DNA of 64,000 bases from Streptacidiphilus sp. 4-A2 (GCA_014284505.1 JAAFYY010000001.1:7675845-7739844), one strand, 5' to 3'. Shown: positions 47,370 through 58,925, counted from the stretch's first letter. Notes: a model not told the origin generated them from the letters alone. Made by a program: numbers and translations.

Positions 47370-48325
47370 ATGCAACACCAGCGAGACACGGACGTGACAG
47401 CACCGTCGATCGCCGAGCTCGCCCCGGACGCCCCGGCGGTGGGGCTGGCGCCGCTGCTGGCGCAGTTCGCCGCGGTCGCCAGGCTGGAGCATGTGACCCG
47501 GGCCGCAGTCGAGTTGGGCATGCCGCAGCCCACCCTGAGCCGGGCGGTCGCCCGGCTGGAGGCCGAGCTCGGGGTGGCCCTGCTGGCCCGCGAGGGGCGC
47601 ACGGTGCGGCTGACCCGGGCCGGGCAGATCTTCCGGGCGTCGGTGGAGCGTGCGCTGGCCGAGGTCGAGGGGTGTGGAGGCGGCCCGGGCGGAGGCCGAC
47701 CGGTCGGCGGGCGGGTCGCCTTCGGCTTTCTGCACACCATGGGCTCGGAGGCGGTGCCGATGCTGCTCCGCGGCTTCCGGGGGCCACCCCCGGGTGCGGT
47801 TCCAGCTGGTGCAGGACTACGGCGAGTCCATGCTCCAGCGGTTGCGTGAGGGGGAGCTGGATCTGTGCCTGGTGTCGCCGCGCCCGGACGGCTCGGAGCT
47901 GACCTCGCGGCGGCTCGGCGAGCAGCGGCTGCGGCTGGTGGTGCCGGCCGAGCACCGGCTGGCCGGGCGGCAGCGGGTCAGGCTGGGCGAGGTCGCGGAC
48001 GAGTCGTTCGTGATGCTGGAGCCCGGGTACGGGCTGCGCCGGATCACCGACGGCCTGTGCGCCGAGGCCGGGTTCACCCCCAGGGTCTCCTTCGAGGGGA
48101 GGAGGCGGAGACCCTGCGCGGGATGGTCGCGGCCGGTCTCGGCGTGGCGGTGCTGCCCCCGGCCACCGCGCCCCGGCCGGAGGTGGCCGAGCTGGCGCTG
48201 ACCTCCGCGGGTGCGCGCCGCGAGCTGGCGCTGGTGTGGTGACCGGGCGCCCGCTGACCGCGCCGGTGCGGGAGTTCCGCTCCTATGTGCTCTCGGTGCG
48301 CGACCAGTTGCCGCTGCACAGCTGA
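47370..48325 (+). CDS. LysR-family regulator
   Basis: About 318 residues. The HTH is FAAVARLEHVTRAAVELGMP with QPTLSRAVARLEAELGVAL. The effector domain includes VAFGFLHTMGSEAVPMLLRG, LREGELDLCLVSPRP and RGMVAAGLGVAVLPPATAP. Frames break near 47670, 47785, 48102 and 48240. ATG 47370 fits the family N-terminus; ATGs further upstream would extend it. Divergent from the MFS gene, the expected target. Confidence 0.87.
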
Positions 48326-48476
48326 GCCGCAGCCGATCGAGCGGGATCATCCGAACAGGGGACCCCGATTTGGGTGCATACGCACTCTGTGTGTAATACG
48401 TTGAGCAGCCAGTCGGGCACGGGGTAGTCACCTGTCGTTCCGCTGGCCCGGCTCACCCTGACGTGAGGAATCCCCC

Positions 48477-48894
48477 ATGAAGAACGCAACGCTCAAGGCC
48501 GCCGGTACCGTCGCGCTCGGTGTCGCGCTCGCCGCCGCCGCGATCACTCCCGCCGTCGCCGCTGCCGAGACCGGCTCCCTGCTGAGCGGGCTGCCGACCA
48601 ACGCTGCTCCGTTGCAGAGCCTGACGCAGGCCCCGCTGTCCGACGGCAGCCAGGCGCTGACCTCGCGGACCGGCAGCGTCCACGCGGTGACCGGGGCCGC
48701 GCAGGAGCTGGTCGACACCGAGACCCCGGTGCTCCAGCGCCCGGATCAGCACCTGCCGTCGTGCGCTCGCAGGAGCCGACCACTCGCGGCCTCGGCGGGG
48801 TGCCCGGACTGAGCGGCCTGCCGGCGACGGCCGGGCTCCCGGCCCTGCCGACCGCGCGCTGAGCGGCCTGCCGGTGCACTCGCCGCTGGGCTGA
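48477..48894 (+). CDS. Small secreted protein, Leu/Pro-Gly repeats
   Basis: About 139 residues. The signal peptide LKAAGTVALGVALAAAAITP with cleavage near AVAAA is followed by an acidic and Ser/Thr-rich segment with LLSGLPTNAAPLQSLTQ and a C-terminal stretch of LSGLP-type repeats. There are frame breaks near 48760 and 48855. The good TGAGGAATCCCCC site precedes ATG 48477. Function unknown; similar small exported proteins are common near sigQ in streptomycetes. Confidence 0.65.
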
Positions 48895-48906
48895 GCCCAC
48901 GGCAAG

Positions 48907-48968
48907 GGCTGTGGCTGTTCGCCACAGCCGGGGTCGGACCCGCCTCCCGCCGGAGGCGGGTCCGACCC
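48907..48968. terminator. Double-hairpin terminator
   Basis: Two hairpins in tandem: GGCTGTGGC/GCCACAGCC (loop TGTTC) and a perfect 17-bp stem starting GGGTCGGACCCG (48931-48947 with 48952-48968, loop CGCC). Lies between convergent genes. Confidence 0.93.
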
Positions 48969-48989
48969 GTTCCCTGACCCGTCGCGGCG

Positions 48990-49175
48990 TCACGGTTCCT
49001 GGGCAGGAGCACCCACAGGGCCAGGTAGATCAGGAACTGGGGCCGGGCAGCAGGCAGGACGCCAGGAAGAGCACCCGGACGGTGAGCGGCTCCAGGCCGA
49101 AGCGTGCGGCGATACCCGCGCAGACACCCCGATGACGCGGTTGTGGCGGGGGCGGGAAAGCGTGGCGGTGGTCAT
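48990..49175 (-). CDS. PspC-domain membrane protein
   Basis: About 62 residues, nearly all PspC domain. It begins MTTATLSRPRHNRVIG and, after a missing base, reads VCAGIAARFGLEPLTVRVLF and LIYLALWVLLPREP. The end also needs one base restored near 49000. A single-pass membrane protein; in Streptomyces, PspC-domain proteins are thought to respond to envelope stress. Confidence 0.82.
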   Translation of the reverse strand: MTTATLSRPRHNRVIGVSARVSPHASAWSRSPSGCSSWRPACCPAPVPDLPGPVGAPAQEP

Positions 49176-49340
49176 GGCGGACTCCTGGTCGGACGGTTCG
49201 GCTGCGGGTCAGGAAGGGTTCCTTCGCTGTGCCTCAGCCCCGCTCCGGCGGCCCGCAGGCGTCAGACCGCCCGACGATCCCGCCCCCGGTGCTCCCTGCT
49301 CCCGGCGGACCGGGGCTCAGGGTCCGGCTCAGGGTCGCTC

Positions 49341-49987
49341 TCAGGGCGCACCGGTACCGGGGCAGCTGGGCGGCCGTGCCGAGGGTGCGGGGAGGGACGG
49401 GTGGTGCGTGCCGCGCTTCAGTGTGCGGAGGGGCGATCTCGAAGCCGCCGGTGCGGATCCTCCGGCAGCCGAGCGCTCGCGGCCGCGCCGCCGCCGCAGC
49501 GCCGCCCGGGACGCCGGGACGACCAGCAGATGCGCCAGCGCCATGCCCGCCCGCGAGCAGGATGTCGTCCACGTCCAGCAGATGGCTGGTCAGCGAGGAC
49601 TGGAACAGTTCGACACCGGTGGCGATCAGCAGGCCGGTGAGCAGCGTCCGCAGGAAGGACGGCAGGGCGGGCGCGTCCACGCGGCCCCCGGCCAGCGGCA
49701 GCAGCACCCGAGCGGGGCGAGCAGCAGCAGCCGCGCGCCAGTTCCAGATAGGCGTGGGCGGTACCGGCGTGCAGTTCGGAGCGGATGGTGGCGAAGGGCG
49801 TCAGATTGGCGTCGGCCATCCAGGCGGCCGAGATCGGCCGGAACGCCAGCCAGACCACCAGGGCCAGGTGCGCCGCGATCAGCAGCAGCCCCAGGCCGCG
49901 GGCCCGCTGGTGCACCGGCGGCTGTTGGCCCGAGGGGTCGTCGGCATCGTCCGCCGTGGCGGACCACTCTTCGACAACCGTTCCCAC
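49341..49987 (-). CDS. VanZ-like membrane protein
   Basis: About 215 residues. The VanZ-like fold is shown by the membrane segments GLLLIAAHLALVVWLAFRP, NLTPFATIRSELH, LLTGLLIATGVELFQSSL and the signature SHLLDVDDILLAG before MALAHLLVVPAS. Frames break near 49725, 49710 and 49548. GTG 49987 start. The C-terminus is basic and its end uncertain (49341 or 49234). Unrelated to vancomycin resistance by context; sits beside the afsQ genes. Confidence 0.75.
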
Positions 49988-50060
49988 GCCGGCCTCTCCT
50001 GGTGCACGCCGGAAAGGACGCTTCCGGTCCTCGGCCCGGTTCCCGCCCAGGTCACCGGGA

Positions 50061-50605
50061 TCACGGGCGGCTGGATCGCGGGTGCGGGATCAGAGGCGCG
50101 GGATCACGGGCGGCGGGATCGCGGGTGCGGGCGCGCGGCGGATCAGGGGGAGGCGGTGACCGCGGCGCTGGTGTGCCGGTCGGGCTGCCGGTACCGCTGC
50201 CGCCGCCGGTACCGCTCGGTTGCAGGCAGGAGAGCGGCCCGGTGAGCGTGGGCGAGGGGGTGGGCGAGGCGGTCGCGCTCGGACGGCCCTCGGGCCGGTG
50301 GCCTCGGGCACGGGCCAGCCGGGGGCGCCGGTGGACTGCGCGGCGTAGGCGTCGCGGTCCAGCTGGGACAGGCTGGCGCCAGGTGACGGCGGGCAGGCGG
50401 TACGGGACGCGCCCTGCCCGGCGTCCACCGGCAGCGAGGTGTCGCGGATGCCGCAGCCGCTGAGCAGCGCGGCGAGGGCGGCGACGACGCCGGCCACGGC
50501 GGCCAGCCTGCCCCCGGATCCGGTCGCGGGCCGGTCGCGGAGCGGGCGCGGCCCGGGGCCGGGGAGACGGCGCGCTGACGGGGGCGGCGCGGGTGGAGCG
50601 GGAGT
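50061..50605 (-). CDS. afsQ3: AfsQ3-like lipoprotein
   Basis: A lipoprotein of about 180 residues directly downstream of afsQ2, the position of afsQ3 in S. coelicolor. A short basic N-terminus is followed by VAGVVAALAALLSGCGIRDT with the lipobox LSGC. Then LSQLDRDAYAAQSTGAPGWP and a Ser/Thr/Pro/Gly-rich C-terminus. Frames shift near 50395, 50300 and in the N-terminus; the exact start is not clear. It may sense the envelope state for AfsQ2. Symbol by position and type, not by sequence comparison. Confidence 0.6.
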
Positions 50606-50608
50606 GGT

Positions 50609-52156
50609 TCAGCGGGGCTGTCCTTCGGGCTGTCGGTGTCGCGGGCGGGGCCTGGGCCCGCCGTCCGCCGCCAGCGGGTGGCCCGGCTCCACGGCCGAGG
50701 TCATGGGCAGACGCAGGGTGAAGCAGGCCCCGCCCTCGGGGGAGTTCGCGGCGGTGATGGTGCCGCCGTGGATGCGCGCGTTCTCGGAGGCGATGGAGAG
50801 CCCGAGGCCGCTGCCCTCGGAGCGCGGCGGGCCGCGTCCGCCTTGAAGAACGGTCGAAGACATGCGGCAGCACGTCCTCGGGGATGCCGGGCCGCCGTCG
50901 GAGACCTGGACCACCAGCTCCGTCCTCGACCCGGACTTTCACCCGGACCGGGAGCCGCCGTGCTTGATGGCGTTGCCGATCAGGTTGGCCAGCACCACGT
51001 CCACCCGGCGCGGGTCGACCCGGGCGACGATGCCGCGCGGCGCGTCCAGCTCCACCGAGTCCAGCCAGGCGCGGGTGTCGATGCAGGAGGTGATCAGGTC
51101 CGACACGTCGACCTCGTCCAGGACCAGCTTGGCCGTGCCGGCGTCGAAGCGGGTGACCTCCATCAGGTTCTCCACCAGGTCGGTGAGCCTGCGGGTCTCG
51201 CTCACGACCAGCCGCACCGCGGGGGCGATCATCGGGTCCAGCGCCTCGGCCTCGTCCTCCAGGATGTCGGTGACCGCGGTCATCGCGGTGAGCGGGGTCC
51301 GCAGTTCGTGCGACATGTCGGCGACAAAGCGGCGGCTGGCGTGCTCGCGCGCGCTCAGCCTCGACCTGGGCCTGGAGCGACTCCGCGGTCTGGTTGAAGG
51401 TCTGCGACAGGTCGGCCAGTTCGGCCGCGCCGGTGACTTCGAGCCGGGTGTCCAGCCGTCCGCGCCCAGCTGCCGGGCGGCCTCGCCGAGCTTGGCCACC
51501 GGACGCAGCACCGTCGCCGCCGCCAGCTGCGCCAGCAGCACCGAGCCCACCAGCGCCAGCAGCGTGGCGATGCTCAGCGACCAGGCCAGCGAGTCCAGGT
51601 CGCTGCGCTCGTCGGCCAGCGACTTGAACATGTAGGCGGTGGGGCCGTCCGGCTGCACCTGGTCGCCGCCGACCAGGTAGGGCGTTCCGGCCAGGGTGAT
51701 CCGCTGCCAGAACAGGTGGTACTGGCCGGGGTCGGTGATGCAGTAGGAGCACGGACGGGTGACCGAGTCCACCAGCGTCGCCGGGACCATGGCCGTGCTG
51801 ATGCCGGGCGCGGAGCTGGCCACGCAGCCCGGCTGGGTCAGCACCACGTCGTACTGGAGGCCGGTGTCGGCCATCAGGATGGCGGCCTGGCGCAGCTCGT
51901 CGCAGTCGGGTTGCAGCGGCAGGTCGGTGACCGTCCGGTCCAGGGCGCTGCGGAAGTCGCTCAGCGCCGCGTCCTGGGTGCGCTTGAGCACCGCGTCCCG
52001 GTTGAGCCAGTACGAGATGCCGGAGACCGAGACCGCCGCGGCGAGTGCGACCAGTGCGAACACCACGATCAGTCGTATCCGCAGCGAGGTGGTCCGCAGG
52101 CGGTGCAGCAGTCCCGTCCCGGGGGTCTTCCGGGAGGCCTTCGAGCTGTCTGTCAC
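50609..52156 (-). CDS. afsQ2: Sensor histidine kinase AfsQ2
   Basis: About 516 residues. Membrane helices RIRLIVVFALVALAAAVSVS and LSIATLLALVGSVLLAQLAA flank an extracytoplasmic domain with several Cys (LQPDCDELRQ, RPCSYCITDPGQ). A HAMP region, the HisKA box FVADMSHELRTPLTAMTAVT, the N box VLANLIGNAIKHGG and the G2 box SEGSGLGLSIASENARIHGG follow. Frames break near 51470, 51357, 50945, 50915, 50893 and 50835. GTG 52156 with GAAGG upstream. With AfsQ1 it controls antibiotic production and nutrient response in Streptomyces. Confidence 0.88.
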
Positions 52157-52250
52157 GTCGCCTTCGCAGTCTGGGGTCCGGGGGTGGTGCCGATCGGTGG
52201 TGCTGGGGTGGTGCTGCGGGTCGGTGCTGAGGGGTGTGCGGCGGCCGAGC

Positions 52251-52937
52251 CTACTGCGGCGGGTCCAGCCGGTAGCCGACACCGCGGACCGTGCGGATCA
52301 GGGTCGGCGCGGAGGGGACGTCCTCGACCTTGGCCCGCAGCCGCTGCACGCAGGCGTCCACCAGCCGCGAGTCGCCCAGGTAGTCGTGCTCCCAGACCAG
52401 GCGCAGCAGCTGCTGGCGGGAGAGCGCCTGGCCGGGCCGGCCGCTCAGCTCCAGCAGCAGCCGCAGCTCGGTCGGGGTCAGCTGGAGGTCCTGCCCGGCC
52501 TTGGTGACCGTCATCGCGCTGCGGTCGATCACCACGTCCCCGTAGGTGAGCGAGTCGGTGCTCTCGCGCTCGCCGCGGCGCAGCACGGCGCGGATCCGGG
52601 CGTCGAGCACCCGCGGCTGCACCGGCTTGACCACGTAGTCGTCGGCGCCGGACTCCAGCCCCACCACCACGTCGATGTCGTCGCTGCGGGCAGTCAGCAG
52701 GATGATCGGCAGCTGATCGGAGCGGCGGATCCGGCGGCACACCTCGAAGCCGTCGATGCCGGGCAGCATCACGTCCAGCACGATCAGGTCGGGGCGTTTC
52801 TCCTTGAACAGCCGCAGGCCGTCCTCACCGGAGGCGGCGACCGATACCTGATGACCCTGCCTGGTCAGGGCGAGCTCCAGGCCCGTCCGGATGGCGTCGT
52901 CGTCCTCGATGAGCAGCAGATGTGACACGTCCGCCAT
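52251..52937 (-). CDS. afsQ1: Response regulator AfsQ1
   Basis: 228 residues, intact. The receiver shows LLLIEDDDAIRTGLELALTR, the phospho-acceptor LIVLDVMLPGIDGFEVCRRI, ILLTARSDDIDVVVGLESGA and DDYVVKPVQ. The OmpR-type DNA-binding domain shows LTPTELRLLLELSGRPGQAL, WEHDYLGDSRLVDACVQRLR and RTVRGVGYRL. As I recall it, the sequence is close to S. coelicolor AfsQ1. The start is ATG 52937 or GTG 52928. Divergent from sigQ with an AfsQ1-type box between; 94 bases separate it from afsQ2. Confidence 0.93.
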   Translation of the reverse strand: MADVSHLLLIEDDDAIRTGLELALTRQGHQVSVAASGEDGLRLFKEKRPDLIVLDVMLPGIDGFEVCRRIRRSDQLPIILLTARSDDIDVVVGLESGADDYVVKPVQPRVLDARIRAVLRRGERESTDSLTYGDVVIDRSAMTVTKAGQDLQLTPTELRLLLELSGRPGQALSRQQLLRLVWEHDYLGDSRLVDACVQRLRAKVEDVPSAPTLIRTVRGVGYRLDPPQ

Positions 52938-53039
52938 TCTGGCGCATCCCGCGACCGGTGATCGACCCGCCCGGCATCTTTTCGCTCACCTGCGGCGTCA
53001 CCGAGCCGATGTTCGACGTTCTTCCCCGGTTGGTCCTCT

Positions 53040-53055
53040 GTGACAGTGCTGTGAC
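53040..53055. promoter_or_regulatory. AfsQ1 binding site, GTnAC-N6-GTnAC
   Basis: GTGAC at 53040-53044 and again at 53051-53055, separated by exactly six bases. This matches the reported AfsQ1 direct-repeat consensus. It is 103 bases from the afsQ1 start and 101 bases from the sigQ start. Confidence 0.8.
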
Positions 53056-53155
53056 AGTCGGCGGACACCGTCATGACGCGCGGACGGCAGGCTACTGGTT
53101 GTCGGAGTCGGGGGACCCCGGCAACACGCACCACCAACCAACCAGGGAGCGCAGC

Positions 53156-53956
53156 ATGACCGCAGTCACCGAGGGCCGGACCGTCACGGCACTTCGCGCC
53201 GCGCGCCCCGGACGCGCGTCGCAGCACCGGCACGGAGCGCACGGCACGCACAGCAGCACCGGCAGCATGAACACCATGACGCTGTCACTGCGGGGTGTGG
53301 TTCTCGGAACCGCGGTTCGCGAACTTCCGGCCGGGGTGGGGGCCCCGGAGACGGCCGGGAGCAGCACCGGGGGAGTGCCGGTGGCGGTGCCGGCCGTCAA
53401 GGCCGGCGCGGTGAGTCAGCACGGCACGAGCCATGACGAGGAGTTCTCGGCCTATGTCCGGGAGCGCCGCGCCGCGCTCTACGCCACCGCCTACCACCTC
53501 ACCGGTGACCGCTTCGCCGCCGAGGACCTGTTGCAGAGCGCGCTCTTCAGCACCTACCGGGCGTGGGACCGGATCACCGACAAGGCCGCGGTCGGCGGGT
53601 ACATGCGCCGCACCATGACCAACCTGCACATCTCGGCCTGGCGTCGTCGCAAGCTCAACGAGTACCCGACCGAGGAGATGCCGGAGACCGTCGGCGACAC
53701 CGACGCGATGGGCGGCACCGAGCTGCGGGCGGTGCTCTGGCAGGCGCTCGCCAAGCTGCCGGAGAGCCAGCGCACCATGCTGGTGCTCCGCTACTACGAG
53801 GGCCGGACCGACCCGGAGATCGCGGATGTGCTGAACATCAGCGTCGGCACGGTCAAGAGCAGCATCTGGCGTGCGCTGCGCCGGCTGCGCGAGGACGAGA
53901 CCCTGGCGTCGCAGGACGGCGACCTGGGTATGGCTTTCGGCGAGCTGGTGGCCTGA
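53156..53956 (+). CDS. sigQ: ECF sigma factor SigQ
   Basis: 266 residues, intact. The N-terminal 95 residues are a poorly ordered extension. Region 2 follows (FSAYVRERRAALYATAYHLT, AAEDLLQSALFSTYRAWDRI, YMRRTMTNLHISAWRRRKLN) and then region 4 (AVLWQALAKLPESQRTMLVL, YYEGRTDPEIADVLNISVGT, VKSSIWRALRRLRED). This is the SigE/sigma-70 type seen at SCO4908. ATG 53156 with GGGAG seven bases upstream. An AfsQ1 box precedes it, so activation by AfsQ1 is expected. Confidence 0.9.
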   Translation: MTAVTEGRTVTALRAARPGRASQHRHGAHGTHSSTGSMNTMTLSLRGVVLGTAVRELPAGVGAPETAGSSTGGVPVAVPAVKAGAVSQHGTSHDEEFSAYVRERRAALYATAYHLTGDRFAAEDLLQSALFSTYRAWDRITDKAAVGGYMRRTMTNLHISAWRRRKLNEYPTEEMPETVGDTDAMGGTELRAVLWQALAKLPESQRTMLVLRYYEGRTDPEIADVLNISVGTVKSSIWRALRRLREDETLASQDGDLGMAFGELVA

Positions 53957-54108
53957 CCCGACGATCGGCGGTGCGCCGCCGGGGGACGTCGGGCGTACGG
54001 GGTCCGCGTGGTCCGGGGGGATCATGGGGGCAAGCCCGAGGGCATCCGGGGAGACGGGGGACGTCGCGGGATGGGGAAGGTCCGGGGGGACCGGACCCGC
54101 GGCACAAG

Positions 54109-54152
54109 GGAACGGGCGCGGCACCTCGGGGGAGGGAAGCCGCGCCCGTTCC
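54109..54152. terminator. sigQ terminator
   Basis: Perfect 14-bp stem, GGAACGGGCGCGGC with GCCGCGCCCGTTCC, with a 16-base loop. Confidence 0.8.
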
Positions 54153-54242
54153 GTCATGTCCGGGCCCGGCCGGAAGCCCGGGCAGGAACATCGCCGGAAA
54201 CCCGGCACAGGCATCGCCGGGCGGAAGTGTTCGGGAACGCGA

Positions 54243-54279
54243 ACGGGCACGCACTCGGGGGGGAGGAGCGCGTGCCCGT
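54243..54279. terminator. Aldehyde dehydrogenase operon terminator
   Basis: ACGGGCACGC and GCGTGCCCGT pair perfectly over 10 bp with a 17-base loop, about 75 bases after the operon stop on the minus strand. Confidence 0.65.
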
Positions 54280-54351
54280 CCTCAACGGACGACCGGACCC
54301 AGGGGGGTGGGCGGGGCCGCCCGGTCTGCGGGGGTTTCCGGGGCCGGGGCC

Positions 54352-55248
54352 TCAGATTCCCATCGGGTGCCAGACCGTCTTGGTCTCCAGGAAGGCCAGC
54401 AGGCGGTCGGTGCCCGGAGCGGCGGTCCAGTCCTCGCCGTCAGGGGCGGGAGCGGACGCCGTACACGTTTAAGGGTATCCGCTGCGAGCGCCTCCAGCGC
54501 CCGCGCCGAGCCGGTGCCTTCGCCGGGATTTGCTCCGGTGAGGTCCACGGCGTTCACGTCGCTGTGGGAGGCGAGCGTCGGCGCGATGTCCTCGGTCCGG
54601 CCGGAGAGCAGGTTGACCACTCCGCCGGGCACATCCGAGCTGTTCAGGACCTCACCCAGGGACAAACCGGGCAGCGGGGCCTCCGGTGCGAGGGCCACCA
54701 CGGCGGTGTTCCCGGTGGCGATCACCGGCGCCAGTACGGACACCAGTCCGAGGAGGGAGAAGCCGGTGCCGCCGCGTGGCGCGACCACGGCGACCACACC
54801 GGTGGGCTCCGGGGTGGAGAGGTTGAAGTAGGGCCCGGCGACCGGGTTGGCCGAGCCGGCGACCTGGGCCACCTTGTCGGTCCAGCCCGCGTACCAGATC
54901 CAGCGGTCGACCGCGGCGTCCACCAGCGCGGCGGCCTTCTTCGCGCCGATGCCCTCGGCGGCGGCCACCTCGTCGGCGAACTGCGCGCGGCGGCCCTGGA
55001 GCATCTCGGCCACCCGGTAGAGCACCTGTCCCCGGTTGTAGGCGGTCGCGCCGGACCAGCCGGGGACGGCCTTGCGGGCGGCGGTGACCGCGTCGCGGGT
55101 GTCCTTGCGGGTGCCCCGGGGGGCGTTGGCGAGCCAGTCGCCGGTCCTGCGGTCGGTCACCTCGTACACCAGTCCGCTCTCGGAGCGGGGGAAGGCCCCG
55201 CCCACATAGAGCTTGTAGGTCTTGAAGACGGGCAGGCGGGTCAGCGGG

Positions 55249-55256
<8 letters not shown>
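54352..55256 (-). CDS. Aldehyde dehydrogenase-like protein lacking the catalytic half
   Basis: About 301 residues. It matches the cofactor-binding half of an aldehyde dehydrogenase (KTYKLYVGGAFPRSESGLVY, AYNRGQVLYRVAEMLQGRRA, EPTGVVAVVAPRGGTGFSLL, ATGNTAVVALAPE, GGVVNLLSGRTEDIAP). It ends soon after, in FLETKTVWHPMGI, with no Cys-containing active-site segment and no LELGGK Glu motif. One frame break near 54465 and another in the last 30 residues. The start overlaps the full enzyme's stop by eight bases. It may be a partner subunit or a regulator of the full enzyme; it cannot be an oxidant alone. Confidence 0.78.
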
Positions 55257-56871
<1,615 letters not shown>

Positions 56872-56874
56872 TGC

Positions 56875-57870
56875 TCAGTCCACCGTCACATAGTCGGGGC
56901 CGGAGTACCGGCCGGTGGTCAGCTTCTGCCGCTGCATGAGCAGGTCGTTCAGCAGGCTGGAGGCGCCGAAGCGGAACCAGTCCGGGGAGAGCCAGTCGTC
57001 GCCCAGGGTCTCGTTCACCAGCACCAGGTACTTCATGGCGTCCTTGGTGGTGCGGATGCCCCCGGCGGGCTTCACGCCGATCTGGACCCCGGTCGCGGCG
57101 CGGAAGTCGCGGACGGCCTCCAGCAGCACCATGGTCACCGGCAGCGTGGCGTTGACGCCGACCTTGCCGGTGGAGGTCTTGATGAAGTCCGCCCCGGCGG
57201 CCATCGCCAGCCAGCTGGCCCGGCGCACGTTGTCGTAGGTGCCCAGCTCGCCGGTCTCGAAGATCACCTTGAGGTGGGCGGCGGTTCCGTCCGGCCGGGT
57301 GCAGGCCGCCCGGACCGCCTGGATGGTCTCGAAGACCTCCAGGTAGCGGCCGGAGAGGAAGGCACCCCGGTCGATCACCATGTCGATCTCGTCCGCGCCG
57401 GCGGCGACCGCCTCGGCGGTGTCCGCGAGCTTCACCGGCAGCCCGGCCCGCCCGGAGGGGAAGGCGGTGGCGACGGCGGCGACCTTGATCCCGCTGCCGG
57501 TCAGCGCGGCGCGGGCGGTGGCCGCGAGGTCCGGGTAGACGCAGACGGCCGCGGTGCTGGGCACCGAGGGGTCACCGGGATCGGGACGCCTGGCCTTGGT
57601 GCACAGCGAGAGCACCTTGCCGGGGGTGTCGGCACCCTCCAGCGTGGTCAGGTCGATCATCGAGATGGCGAGGTCGATGGCGTACGCCTTGGCCGTGGTC
57701 TTGATCGACCTGGTGCCGAGGGCGGCGGTGCGGGCCTGGAGGCCGACCGCGTCGACGCCGGGGAGCCCGTGCAGGAAGCGGCGCAGGGCGGCGTCCGAGG
57801 CGGAGATCCCGGCCAGGGCGGGGCCCGGCTGGAGCGCGGGCGGGGGCGCGGCTGGGGAAGTGGAGGGCAT
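56875..57870 (-). CDS. deoC: Deoxyribose-phosphate aldolase
   Basis: 331 residues, intact. Splits deoxyribose-5-phosphate to glyceraldehyde-3-phosphate and acetaldehyde. The Schiff-base Lys is in ADFIKTSTGKVGVNATLPV, with AGADEIDMVIDRGAFLSGRY and KPAGGIRTTKDAMKYL. A Pro-rich N-terminal tail precedes the core (IDLAISMIDLTTLEGADTPG). It is longer than the E. coli enzyme and of the eukaryote/actinobacterial long type. ATG 57870 or GTG 57876. It heads the deoC-aldehyde dehydrogenase operon. Confidence 0.95.
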   Translation of the reverse strand: MPSTSPAAPPPALQPGPALAGISASDAALRRFLHGLPGVDAVGLQARTAALGTRSIKTTAKAYAIDLAISMIDLTTLEGADTPGKVLSLCTKARRPDPGDPSVPSTAAVCVYPDLAATARAALTGSGIKVAAVATAFPSGRAGLPVKLADTAEAVAAGADEIDMVIDRGAFLSGRYLEVFETIQAVRAACTRPDGTAAHLKVIFETGELGTYDNVRRASWLAMAAGADFIKTSTGKVGVNATLPVTMVLLEAVRDFRAATGVQIGVKPAGGIRTTKDAMKYLVLVNETLGDDWLSPDWFRFGASSLLNDLLMQRQKLTTGRYSGPDYVTVD

Positions 57871-58031
57871 GCTCACCAGCTGAGCATATCTACACGCGTA
57901 GCATTCCGTCTCCGTCCGGGTCGGAGGAATTCCGGGCGGCCCCGCCCGCCGTCCCATTTGTGAGGGTCGATGCCATACCGAAACCTGGCGGGGGCCGAAC
58001 AGCCGGTCGCCTTGGGGCACAATCGGGAAAC

Positions 58032-58865
58032 ATGAGCGACGCACAGCAGCAGAATCGTCCTGACCAGGACACCGGTAAGAAGGGCACCGGCGCCGAGACC
58101 GCCAGTGCCAAGGCTGCCAGTGCCAAGGCTGCCGATGCAAAGACTGCCGGTGCGAAGGACGGTGGCGCCGGCAGCAGCCGTCGCCGGGGCCGGTGCGCCG
58201 GTTTATGCGGACCAGGTCTTCCGTTCCATGCCCGGCTTCGTCGCCGGGGCGCTGATCATGCTGCTGGTGGTGTGGCTGTCGATCGACGCCATCGCGGGCG
58301 GCAGCGGCCACGCCAGGGGGTCGCGGCGATCCTGCTGCTGGTACCGCTGGTCGGCGCCTTCACCGTCTGGCCGTGCGTGCGCGTCAATGCCTCCCGGCTG
58401 GTCGTCCGCAACCCGTTCCGGACGATCACCGTGCCCTGGGTCGAGGTCGAGTCGCTCCAGGCCGGGCTCTCGGTGGAACTGCGCACCGGCGGCAGCAAGT
58501 ACCAGGTGTGGGCGCTGCCGGTGTCGCTGCGCCAGCGCAAGCGCGGCAGCCGCCGGGCGATGCGGCAGATGGGCGACCAGTCGCCGGGGATGGGGATGTT
58601 CGGCCGTCGCGGGCGGGTCTCCGCCGGCAACGACTACCCGGCCGGCGGCCCGGGGCTGCGCTCGCGCGGCGCGGGCGGCGCCGGGTTCGGCCAGTCCGAC
58701 CCGAACCTCTCCTGGGCCGACAATGTGGTGACCCAGCTGAACGAGATGCGTGAGCAGGCCGGCCAGCCGGTCTCCACCGGCGCCGCGGTGGTGCGCTGGA
58801 CCTGGTGGATCATCGCCCCGGCCGTGGTCGGCGCGGTCGGCATGATTGTGCTGCTGTCCTCCTGA
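58032..58865 (+). CDS. PH-like domain membrane protein
   Basis: About 277 residues. The N-terminal tail is Ala/Lys/Gly-rich with ASAKAA-type repeats. Two membrane helices follow (SMPGFVAGALIMLLVVWLSI, VAAILLLVPLVGAFTVWPCV), then a bacterial PH-like domain (NASRLVVRNPFRTITVPWVE, SVELRTGGSKYQVWALPVSL). A Gly/Arg-rich linker and a last helix (WTWWIIAPAVVGAVGMIVLL) complete it. Frames break near 58197 and 58320. Conserved beside deoC in streptomycetes; role unknown. Confidence 0.82.
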   Translation: MSDAQQQNRPDQDTGKKGTGAETASAKAASAKAADAKTAGAKDGGAGSSRRRGRCAGLCGPGLPFHARLRRRGADHAAGGVAVDRRHRGRQRPRQGVAAILLLVPLVGAFTVWPCVRVNASRLVVRNPFRTITVPWVEVESLQAGLSVELRTGGSKYQVWALPVSLRQRKRGSRRAMRQMGDQSPGMGMFGRRGRVSAGNDYPAGGPGLRSRGAGGAGFGQSDPNLSWADNVVTQLNEMREQAGQPVSTGAAVVRWTWWIIAPAVVGAVGMIVLLSS

Positions 58866-58890
58866 GCTGCCTCCGGCCCACGGCCGGAAC

Positions 58891-58925
58891 CAGGCCGCCC
58901 GCACCGGACCGGTGCGGGCGGCCTG
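58891..58925. terminator. Terminator between the PH-like and histidine phosphatase genes
   Basis: Perfect 15-bp stem CAGGCCGCCCGCACC with GGTGCGGGCGGCCTG, loop GGACC, between convergent genes. Confidence 0.92.

Larger units (their letters stand above)
53957..54351. other. Convergent intergenic region with two terminators
   Basis: About 395 bases, G-rich, between sigQ and the aldehyde dehydrogenase gene. It holds the two hairpins annotated separately; no gene is supported. Confidence 0.5.
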
